From Hydrangea macrophylla (Eukaryota > Streptophyta > Magnoliopsida > Cornales > Hydrangeaceae), in NCBI GenBank assembly GCA_033977485.1, contig CM066992.1, positions 100,700,140-100,764,139 of the forward strand: a DNA stretch of 64,000 nucleotides. The letters run 5' to 3'. Position numbers and translations under genes: made by a program. The number at the start of each line of letters is the position of its first letter. Within the stretch, counting starts at the first letter, position 1. Below the pieces are notes generated by a model, which searched no databases, was not told where the DNA came from, and was given only the letters and a program-made list of their open reading frames with translations. Of this stretch, positions 56,372 to 64,000 are shown piece after piece.

Positions 56372-58644
56372 TCACTTTTCAAGCTCTCTTTTGAAGGATC
56401 CAACGGGAACCACACTTTCAGATTCATGATTAGAGCCACTTAGAAAATCCATTCCTTGTTCCTACAATATAAAAGCAGCCACAACAATTACAAAGTTACT
56501 AATTTGTACTATGAACTATATAAGTCCACTAACAGCAAACAGGGCCCAATCAAAAATTAAAAAATGCCAGGAAAACCTCTATTAGAGACACAAAGACAAG
56601 ATGAAGATGAGAAAATAATTACCTGGTTATTTGAAGCTTGGCCGTGTATCCGCTGGGGCCTGGCATTAAGATCAATCATTTTATTTTCCATATAATTATC
56701 TAGCATTGGAGCCGGAGATACCCTATGATTTTGCTGGTTCTCTGTCATTGCAGGCTTAGGTGGCTGATTATGTTCCTCCCTAACTTCACCTAGATCAACA
56801 GGTTGCAAACCTAGCTCATCCAAACGGCTAGGTTTATCCCCTGGAAACTACAGAAAACGTCCGAGATGGAGTAAATATTAGGAGCCATTAAATAGCAGAG
56901 GCAAAAACCTGAACCTGAACCTGAACTATCTAGTGCAAAATTGACAAACCTCAACTCTTTGCCTCAATAGAAGATATCTTCCGTGTGTTCTTTTACCTCC
57001 AACATGTACAATCATATCGCATTGCAGGCAAAGGGAAGTTCCATCGACCTCACAGTAAAAGAAGGCTATATGCATGTTTTCAAGGAAGAAGAATATCATT
57101 TGGTATCCAAATGTCAAAGAAATTCTTGTACAACTAAAAGGCACAAGGGAAAATAAATGAAAAATCTTCGCACCCGGAGCATTTTCACATATGTCACAAC
57201 GGGAGACCTCACTGGGATCAGCAAGTCCTACCCTTACATGCCGACTAGCAAGCTTGTTACACATGTGGACCTGCCACACAAATTGTGAAAATTTTACTCA
57301 ATTTGCTATGTTCCTTTTGTCAACCTAATGCAAAACATGCTCCAACCTAATGCAAAACATGCTCCAACCTAATGCAAAACATGCTTCACTTTCCTATTAC
57401 CATTCTCGCCTCCTGACCACTGAGGGTGTGTAGAAGGCACTGAAAAAAAAATATTTGGAGTTAGGACCGATATGGATCTATCATATTTCTATGGGATACC
57501 TACACTAGGGGTTGGAGTCCAATACTCTACATGGTCGATGTCTCTAAAACAAGGTCTAACGTGAGTCTATCAAGGTGGACGGCTATGATAGACAAAAGGA
57601 AAATGTTATTCGTGAAAAATTCAGGGAGACATTCAATGTCCAAGAGAGGCAATCTAAGATGGATATCTATGCGCTGAAACCGATGACTCCATTAAAGATC
57701 AGAGATTTGATTCAAATTCAGAAACACACACCAAAAGATAACATTTAACGCCATGAAGAAAGACACGACGGCCGACTGTGCAACATTAAAATGTCCCATG
57801 CACAAGGGATTTTGGGGGTAGACTTGACACATAGTACTTTGCAAAAAATTCAAGCTTGAAAGACTGATTGCATCATCATACACTAAAAAAAAGATAAATA
57901 TGTAGTTTGTAACTGTCAGTAGCAAAAAACTGAATTCTTTGGTCAAATTGACATCCATAGCAAAAGAAGGCGATGATTACCAGATTGCACAAATCGTTCC
58001 ATTACATCGACAGGCTATAATTATTTTCAAGGCCCTCAAACAAGTTAGACATTCAATCAAACTATCGATAACTTTGAAAATTAATGCTGAAAATTGATTA
58101 CTCCCTCTGTCCCATATTAAAATTCCTTGATGCCATTTTTTGATGTCTCATTTTAAGAGTCCTCTTTAAAAAGTCAAAATAATTTAATACACTTTTCAAA
58201 TTTGTCATTTACTATATCCAACTATTTTTTTTTTTTTTGTATGTGATACAATAATTTTGAATTTAAAAAAGAGCAATATTAAAAAGTTGAAAATATCACC
58301 AAAAAATTAAAATTGTCCCATTAATAAGTTAAAAATCCCAAAGAGACTCTTGATATAGGACGGAGGGAGTAGTAACTTTCAACTCATACACTCACACACA
58401 ACACTTAAAATAGATCAGATCATAAATAGAAGTTCAAGAACTGTCTAAACAAGTGTTCTAAACATTCATACTACGATGAAGAACATATACAATACAATAT
58501 GTGTACATTATATATATATATATATGAAGAAATTGGATTGATCTTGGATACCTTTTCGTCACAAGAACGGCAAAGAGCGGCCTCGTCGGCGGCGCAGAAA
58601 AGGATCGCTGCAGCGCTCTCACAGACGTCGCACAGTGTTCGCAT
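56372..58644 (-). CDS. Double B-box zinc-finger protein, BBX19-like, 206 aa
   Basis: Five exons on the minus strand: 58644-58552, 57270-57174, 57065-56950, 56847-56623 and 56461-56372, all GT-AG, 207 codons with stop. B-box 1 (residues 1-41) has [13 protein letters not shown] and [19 protein letters not shown]-box 2 (about 52-95) has [44 protein letters not shown] follows, then an Asn/Gln-rich linker, [19 protein letters not shown], and the C-terminal [10 protein letters not shown]. That tail (V-G-x-F-K-R-E-x-E-K) and the absence of a CCT domain place it with BBX19/DBB1a, which act in light and flowering control through protein partners. The open frame is intact. Intron 1 (1.28 kb) hosts a Stowaway. 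Confidence 0.94.
58101..58369. mobile_element. Stowaway MITE in BBX intron 1
   Basis: The ends CTCCCTCTGTCC and (reverse complement) CTCCCTCCGTCCTATAT are flanked by TA (58099-58100, 58370-58371). The arms are more diverged than in the two other Stowaways in this window. Confidence 0.9.
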
Positions 58645-58806
58645 AATTGCACAGCAACTCTCTCTCTCTCTCTCTATTCTCTCCTCTTCGACCAGGCCAT
58701 CGTTCACCTTCCGATTCGACGACGGATGAAGAAGATGAATCAACTAACTATATCAGCTATTGATGATGATAGCGAATTGAAAAAAAACAAAACACAATCA
58801 GGAGAG

Positions 58807-58842
<36 letters not shown>

Positions 58843-59064
58843 AAGTAGGTAATGGCGTGTTTTTAGGCTCTTTAAAAATGCCGAAGTGGCGGAACAGTGA
58901 AGAAAAACAATTGGCTCTGAGAGGAAAGAAAGAGAGAAAATAGTACTCGCGAGTGTGCAACTGAGAAAATAGCACAACCATAGGCTAATATTAGATCGTT
59001 ACTCGCGAGTGTATGCAGGAGAAATCTACGCGCCCTATTGAGCCAAGTAATAAAGGAAACTAAC
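58645..59064. other. BBX gene leader and promoter region
   Basis: CT/GA-rich leader at 58657-58690 and a (GA)n block at 58800-58842. No TATA box stands out. Confidence 0.45.
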
Positions 59065-59397
59065 AATGTTAGGCACACAATAATATTAAGAGTAAAATTT
59101 GGGATATAACCAAATACATAATTTTTGGGACACAACTTAATTAATGTGTCTATCTCTCTCCTGTGATGTTACACAATGACACAGGAGAGAGATAGACACA
59201 AAAATTAGATTGTGTCCCAAAAGTTGTGTGTTTGGTTGTGCCCCAAGTATTACTCTAATATTAATAAGGCTTTAAATGCATGTATGTATGTACAAGTATC
59301 ATGTTTTTGTGATACATAGAAAATTGTGAAAAAATTTTAAAGGTGTGTTGCAGAATGTGTTATAAAATGTATTGTGTGCCTAGCATTTTTCAATTTC
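59065..59397. mobile_element. MITE split by a second MITE
   Basis: The outer ends AATGTTAGGCACACAATA and (reverse complement of right end) AATGCTAGGCACACAATA pair up. The copy is interrupted at 59090-59255 by the Mutator-type MITE listed next. Its inner 'ctttaaatgcatgta' links it to the elements near 20.5 and 21.2 kb. Confidence 0.65.
59090..59255. mobile_element. Mutator-type MITE, 166 bp, nested
   Basis: The ends GAGTAAAATTTGGG and (reverse complement) GAGTAATACTTGGG are flanked by a perfect 9-bp duplication TAATATTAA (59081-59089, 59256-59264). The arms contain 'tatctctctcctgtg' in inverted copies. Confidence 0.9.
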
Positions 59398-60245
59398 CAA
59401 ATGTAACCACAAAATTTCTTTCTACACATGTTGTTTTGCATCAATAGGTGTACATGTTGCATCTTCTATTGTTCAAGTATGTGTAAAAGGAAAATTTGTG
59501 GGTGCAATTAAGAAGTTCTCGCAAGAGTGACAGGACTTCAAATTTTTATGCCCAATTTAATAAATACTCGTAATTATCAGTGCACATGGTACAAATATTT
59601 TAAAAACAAATTCGGTATTCAAACTTAAAAAAAGAGAATATTTACTCTCTACTAGAAAAACCTACCTCATGCCCTTACTTATGAGCCAAGAAGCGAGAAG
59701 GTTTTTCTACGAATCAAACTTCAATAAAATTCAATAGGTACTTTTGGTAAGTGGGTCATTTATTGTAGGTAACTCTAAACGCTTTCGCAATGATCAAGCT
59801 ACCCCGCTATGGGCAAAAGTGTGGAAGGAATAGGCTATCCTATGGAGCCCTAATCGGGCGGAAGCCACTAGTTTGGGTTGGGTCCCACTCGCACTATTGT
59901 GGAAGGGAATTCTCTGTTGATTTTTGCCCCTCTTATTGATCAGGAGTTTGATTTCAGATTGGTCCATTAATACTCCAACCGGATGGGTAGAGCTTTATTG
60001 GCTATTTCCTTTGATTTTTTTTTTTGTAATGTTGCAAAAATTTATAGATTCACTAATTTTAAAAACAATTTCGGTGCTCAAACTTTAAAAAAAAAAAACC
60101 AGAATATTACTCCCTACTAAAAAAACCTACCTCATACTCTCGTCAGCCAAGAAGCGAAAACTCAAGATTAAAAAAATATCTTAATGTCTAGGCAATGGCA
60201 TGGTTGTTTCTTGGTATGTTCCGTTTGATATGAAAGTAATTAATA
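59398..60245. repeat. Non-coding region with a ~100-bp direct repeat
   Basis: The segment 'ttttaaaaacaaattcggtattcaaactt ... agccaagaagcga' at 59597-59696 recurs at 60057-60157, about 460 bp apart. The DNA between them is G/C-richer than the flanks and has no recognisable gene. Confidence 0.6.
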
Positions 60246-60260
60246 TATACTTCTTAATTC

Positions 60261-60447
60261 TTTTTTTTTTTTTTGGATAATCAGGGTGTCCAGGTCAGCT
60301 TGCGCGCACCTCGACTAATCCCTCGAGGTCTGGAGGCGCCGGATGAATACTCCAGTGGCCACGCTCCTATGACTCGAACACTAAACCTCTTGGGTAGTAC
60401 ACTGTACACCCAAGAAGCTTACTACTCGGCCACAAGGGACTTGGTTT
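60261..60447 (-). mobile_element. Au-like SINE (tRNA-derived)
   Basis: On the minus strand it reads GGCCGAGTAGTAAGC (A-box-like), GTGTTCGAGTC (B box), then 'gaggtgcgcgcaagctgacc' and 'ggacacc', ending in a poly(A) tail (T run at 60261-60275). It is flanked by the perfect duplication TATACTTCTTAATTCTT (60246-60262 and 60448-60464). The pol III boxes and the tail sequence match the plant Au SINE family. Confidence 0.88.
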
Positions 60448-60510
60448 ATACTTCTTAATTCTTAGTTTCTCTTTTATAATTTGGACAAACTAATGGAGGG
60501 AAGGAAAGAA

Positions 60511-60668
60511 GAGTAAAGATTGGGACACACTCAAAGACAACTCAAAAAATGGGTCTATATCTCTCTTGTGATATCACTGGACCCTACAATAATACAAGAA
60601 AGATATAGATACATCTCTTGAATCATATCTCAAAAATTACGTCTTTTAGCATGTTCCAAATATTACCC
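60511..60668. mobile_element. Mutator-type MITE, diverged third family copy
   Basis: The ends GAGTAAAGATTGGGACA and (reverse complement) GGGTAATATTTGGAACA match the 43351 and 59090 elements. Flanks aggaaagaa and gagaaagaa are a near-perfect 9-bp duplication. Confidence 0.7.
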
Positions 60669-61065
60669 GAGAAAGAAACACATTTAGAAGCGAATAAGAT
60701 GTGCAAAAACATGAGTAGGGTCCATGGGGGATTCTGGAATCGGAAGGCATACGCATAGCTGATGATGTGCAGAGTATACAACAAACAAAAAAATGAAATT
60801 AATAGATAGAGAGAAAGACAATATGCAGAATAGAGGCCAAAAATGTCAAAAGGATTTTTGGTGTCAGGTGTGTGTGGTTTCATCCTCTAATAATCTAATT
60901 CCTAGCCACAAGCTTCAGTGGCCAAATAAATGTACTTTGGAACAGCAACCCTCAATCCATTCTCACCCATTAACTTCATATCTGCACTGGCCCACTCAAG
61001 ATCACTCTACTTTTCTGAGTTTTCTCTCTCTCAGTCAAATTCTCTCTCTCTCCTTTTTTTTTTTT

Positions 61066-61286
61066 CAAAAATGATACATACACGCACTAAACCACACACC
61101 AAATGACCCACAGGGGTCTCTAAGTAAAATTTTAAAAATTCCTGTGAGACCCACACCCAAATACACCCTCAAATCCCTTTCCCTCCATCCCCCCCCCCCC
61201 CCAAAAAAAAAAAAAAAACACAAAAATCAGTCCACCACTTTGCAGAACCCCAGCCCCTCTGTGAACCCCAGCTCCCCTCCCCTGTC
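61066..61286 (+). repeat. Left terminal inverted repeat of the Pack-MULE
   Basis: It pairs with 63573-63778. It includes poly-C/poly-A runs at 61191-61219 and the 'gaaccccagc' segments. Confidence 0.88.
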
Positions 61287-61307
61287 GTCTCATCGAAGCC
61301 TTGCAGG

Positions 61308-61816
61308 AATCCGGTTGGAAGTATCAACCCAAGAAGTGTAGAATTTCATGATGTTGTGTTTTAAGGTCTTGAGGAGATGAATTTCACATATAACCTCTGT
61401 AGATCTTCAGGACTTTGCAAGAAATCAATAAGCTTTACTTGATTCCAAGCTACTTCAATCCCTTCATACTCATCAAAAGCCCTATACCTGTAATAAAAAA
61501 AGGCAAAAATCAAAATTCACCCACGTGAGATAACAATATTTGAAATGCCAAAACAATAAAATAAAATTTTTCGAGAGATTTGAAAAAGGGTATGCAAAAA
61601 AAAAAAAACAAAGAGGTCTTTACACTGTTTTTGAAGCTCCTTTGCCAAGAATATCATCATACTGCAAGTAATAGCAACATGGGAATCAAATCCAAAATCG
61701 AAAATCAAAGAAAATGAAACACATTAATTGATATACATCATATATATATATATATATATACATATATACCCTTCCATATCTTCCAGTTGGATCAACTTCA
61801 ACAAACTCAGAGGAAT
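61308..61816 (-). pseudogene. WNK-type protein kinase gene fragment (N-terminal kinase exons)
   Basis: Minus-strand exons 61816-61770, 61661-61624 and 61487-~61308 read EFVEVDPTGRYGR | YDDILGKGASKTV | [19 protein letters not shown], then [12 protein letters not shown]. The glycine loop GKGASKTV and the EVAWNQVKL segment, which lacks the usual subdomain-II lysine, are diagnostic of plant WNK kinases. Splice sites are preserved, so genomic DNA and not cDNA was captured. A one-base loss after RLY breaks the frame, and the kinase sequence ends after the [11 protein letters not shown] segment near 61308, where the MULE end begins. The upstream exon was lost or separated by the copia insertion. It is a fragment with no complete catalytic domain. 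Confidence 0.85.
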
Positions 61817-62092
61817 CTGTAAGACATTCTAGTCTAAGCTCACTGAGTCACAACTCAATGTGACTCATCTAGGCTCACTGTGTTTGTTAGAATTGGTGTG
61901 CAAGTGAACATTTTGTTACACTGTTAGTATATTCTGTTAGAATATTCTTCTAGAACATCTTTACCATCTGAAGTGTATATATGATAGACTTGTATCTTTG
62001 GTACGATAAGTAAGATAATACAATAATTCTCTTTTAGCTTCTCTGCAATTCTTCTTCTCTATAATTTTCATTCCATAGCTATAGATTCTTCA

Positions 62093-62104
62093 TGGTATCA
62101 GAGC
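62093..62104 (+). other. Primer-binding site of the copia element
   Basis: TGGTATCAGAGC immediately after the LTR end CA. Confidence 0.88.
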
Positions 62105-62231
62105 TCTTAAGATCCTACCTGATTCTTGATAATTTTTTTGCTAATTAGGTCTTCCCTTCAAATCAAACCCTAGTTCTTGCTATTCTATCAATCTCTGATT
62201 CTTTTTCTTCTTGTTTCTTTTCTCTTCTTTA

Positions 62232-63215
62232 ATGGTGATATCTTCTAGATCAATGAATCTTCCTGCAAATCTTGTATTTTTTGTCTCAAATTTGACATCA
62301 ACTGTCACCGTTAGATTGGATCAAACGAATTATATGGTCTGGCAATTGCAAGTCAAGAATGCATTGCGAGCAAATCAATTGTTCGAATATGTAGATGGTT
62401 CGAAGCTTCAACCATCTGAAGAAATCACAAATGAATCTGGTAATGTTGTTGAAAATCCTGAACATGTTGAGTAGATTAATGTGGATAGACAACTTGTTAG
62501 TTGTCTCAATGCTATTATATCACCGGCTATATTGCCCCAAATTTTTGGGTTTGTTCATGCAACTGAGATCTGGAACTATCTGGCCAAAAGATATGTTTCA
62601 TCTTCTCGCTCTCATGTTCATGAACTGAAGCTTAAACTTCTGAATGCTAATAAAGACCAGAGTACTATGGATGAGTATTTGGATTATATCAAGGATTCTG
62701 CAGATAAACTTTCTGCAGCTGGGTCTCCAGTAAGTGAGGAAGATCTTGTTCTTTACACAATTAATGGTCTATCTCATGAGTATGGTTCTTTGAAGACCAC
62801 TTTAAGGGCAACTACTCAATATATATCATTCTATGATCTTCACTCTCTTCTTCGTTCTGAAGAAATTCATATCACAAGGGAAATAAAATTGATGAATTCA
62901 AAGGAAAATATTTTTGCTCTTTCTGTGGTTAATAACAACTCATCTGAGAAATCCGTGAGGCCTTCCGTGAATCAACCCAATAATTTTCAACTTCAACAAT
63001 TTGGGTCTAATCTTCACCAGTATGGGTCGAATCCCCCACAGCAACAAGAACCGTACCACAACTTCAACTCTAATTTCAGAGGAGGAGGAAGACAAAGAAA
63101 CAACAGAGGTAGAGGCAATGGTAGGAACAATTTCATGAAGGTCTTTTGTCAGATTTGTGGGAAAGGGAATCACATTGCTGCTGAGTGTTATCACAGGTAT
63201 AATTCTTCATTTTAG
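62232..63215 (+). pseudogene. Copia gag (UBN2-type), one stop, truncated
   Basis: The in-frame ATG at 62232 opens MVISSRSMNLPANL. The LDQTNYMVWQLQVKNALRAN motif leads to the UBN2/gag core (ATEIWNYLAKRY, then SVDEYLD-like STMDEYLDYIKDSADKL and LYTINGLSHEY). A Gln/Asn/Gly/Arg-rich region follows and a zinc knuckle CQICGKGNHIAAEC closes it. A TAG at 62472 interrupts the frame, and the polyprotein stops at 63215 before any pol domain. Confidence 0.88.
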
Positions 63216-63374
63216 ACACTATTCATTCCTTATTTCTATATCTAACTATATCTCTCTATTTTGTTGTAATTTGACGACTCTAGAGAAAGAGAGAGATGAG
63301 CTTTGGTTCTCAGAGTCAGAGAGATTAATAGAATAAATTTTGGGGAATAAAAAATGATACATAATTTGTGTTAG

Positions 63375-63376
<2 letters not shown>

Positions 63377-63415
<39 letters not shown>
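63377..63415. repeat. (GA)n microsatellite
   Basis: About 19 GA units between the copia remnant and the right Pack-MULE repeat. Confidence 0.95.
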
Positions 63416-63418
<3 letters not shown>

Positions 63419-63572
63419 CTTACCCACTTTCGTCCGCCGGCGACGGGAGCTCCGACCCAAAACACTGGGGGCGACAGGAGGGAAGGGGAGAGAGAGAAGA
63501 CTTACCAACCGGACCTTCTGGCAATGGCAACCTACTGCTGGAGACCATCCGGCGAACGATTCCGGCAGGGGT

Positions 63573-63778
63573 GGACGGGAGGGGAGCTGGGGTTCACACA
63601 GGGGCTGGGGTTCTGCGAAGTGGGGACTGATTTGGGGGTGGGGGAAATGGAGGGAAAGGGGTTAAGAGATTTGAGGGTGTATATGGGTGTGGGCTCTCAC
63701 AAAAATTTTTAAAATTTTGCTTAGAGATCCCTGTGGGTCATTTGGTGTGTAGTTTAGTGTGTGTATGTATCATTTTTG
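63573..63778 (-). repeat. Right terminal inverted repeat of the Pack-MULE
   Basis: Inverted copy of 61066-61286, with several substitutions and a shorter poly-C/A region. Confidence 0.88.
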
Positions 63779-64000
63779 TTTTTTTTTTTTTCCCTTTGAT
63801 TCTTATAAAAATTAGTACTAACACTTTGTTTGAAAAAAGAATTTTGGTTGAGAATAATTTAATTAAGGATATGTTTAGACTCTCATGCAATAAAAGAGAA
63901 TCCGTCCAAAAACTTCAATGTACAGAATCAGTTCGCTTTAGAATTACAAAGCCAATAATTTGTGAATTTGATGATTGAAAATGCTTAAATATAGGATTTG
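63779..64000. other. Flanking AT-rich DNA
   Basis: T run at 63779-63791 next to the Pack-MULE, then AT-rich sequence with no recognisable gene. Confidence 0.5.

Larger units (their letters stand above)
61885..63215 (+). mobile_element. Truncated Ty1/copia element (5' LTR and gag only)
   Basis: A 208-bp 5' LTR (61885-62092, TGTTAGAATTGG...ATTCTTCA) is followed directly by primer site TGGTATCAGAGC (62093-62104), a leader and a gag frame. Protease, integrase, RT and the 3' LTR are missing; after 63215 the sequence is unrelated. It lies inside the Pack-MULE. Confidence 0.82.
61066..63778. mobile_element. Pack-MULE carrying WNK kinase gene sequence, later split by a copia element
   Basis: Terminal inverted repeats of about 205-220 bp (61066-61286 and 63573-63778) start CAAAAATGATACATACAC on both sides. 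The flanks are runs of T, which allow a 9-bp T duplication but cannot prove it. The termini match the 185-bp MITE at 21109, which has a perfect 9-bp duplication, so this is a Mutator family. Inside, next to the left repeat, lie three spliced exons of a WNK kinase on the minus strand. The rest is a copia insertion (61885-63215) and a segment near the right repeat with splice-like 'gtaagtcttctctctc'. No transposase is present, so it is non-autonomous. Confidence 0.8.

Noticed and set aside
60273..60458. A 61-codon frame with moderately GC-rich composition, and the A/B-box region as a tRNA gene
   Set aside because: It is antisense to an Au-like SINE; the pol III boxes belong to the SINE and there is no tRNA fold or acceptor end.
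61308..61816. A functional WNK kinase gene
   Set aside because: Only N-terminal kinase exons are present, there is a frame-breaking deletion, and the sequence ends at a transposon terminal repeat.

Overview
This window is nuclear DNA from a flowering plant, most likely a eudicot. The evidence is spliced GT-AG genes with AT-rich introns, a plastid-type class I fructose-bisphosphate aldolase, a double B-box (BBX19-type) gene, Stowaway MITEs, Ty3/gypsy chromovirus and Ty1/copia elements, an Au-like SINE and many long (GA/CT)n tracts. I cannot name the species from the sequence.

Layout, left to right. 0-6.4 kb: 5' part of a minus-strand DUF1640/CCDC90-type mitochondrial protein gene (exons 5835-3526; later exons lie off the window). 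One intron holds a MITE and the remnant of a non-autonomous LTR element (1460-3370) that itself carries a Harbinger-type MITE; a Stowaway sits in the promoter. About 6.6-20.4 kb: a large Mutator-like (MULE) island. It has a degenerate plus-strand MuDR-type transposase (8399-10692) and, converging on it, a broken minus-strand gene (18850-11785) with a DUF1985-like N-terminus, an acidic/coiled-coil middle and a ULP1/SUMO-protease (C48) C-terminus, the gene pair known from Kaonashi-type MULEs. Its introns and spacers are filled with a palindromic repeat, and a 2.1-kb solo LTR interrupts it. 20.4-22 kb: small inverted-repeat elements. 21,976-33,375: a complete but decayed Tekay-type chromovirus with 2.8-3.0 kb LTRs, 5-bp target duplication ATTGC and an extra ORF before gag.

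33.4-37.2 kb: gene-poor DNA with a Helitron end, a LINE tail and MITEs. 37,266-43,070: minus-strand gene for a 256-residue protein with nine CCHC zinc knuckles, with a LINE fragment in its last intron. 44,358-47,893: a very young non-autonomous LTR element that encodes only Gag (TR-GAG type), with 488-bp LTRs identical by eye and TSD TCCAT. 49,631-52,756: intact plus-strand plastid fructose-bisphosphate aldolase gene (6 exons, one GC-AG intron), with two related Mutator-type MITEs upstream. 56,372-58,644: intact minus-strand BBX19-like gene with a Stowaway in intron 1. 59-64 kb: MITEs, a SINE with a perfect target duplication, and a Mutator-type element with ~210-bp terminal inverted repeats (61,066-63,778). 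This last element carries an intron-containing fragment of a WNK kinase gene (a Pack-MULE) and was later hit by a copia element.

Four host genes look real: DUF1640 (partial), CCHC protein, FBA and BBX19-like. Most of the rest is nested transposon sequence. The most unusual parts are the palindrome-filled ULP1-carrying MULE island, the WNK Pack-MULE with a related MITE 40 kb away, and the young gag-only LTR element. No tRNA, rRNA or CRISPR array was seen.
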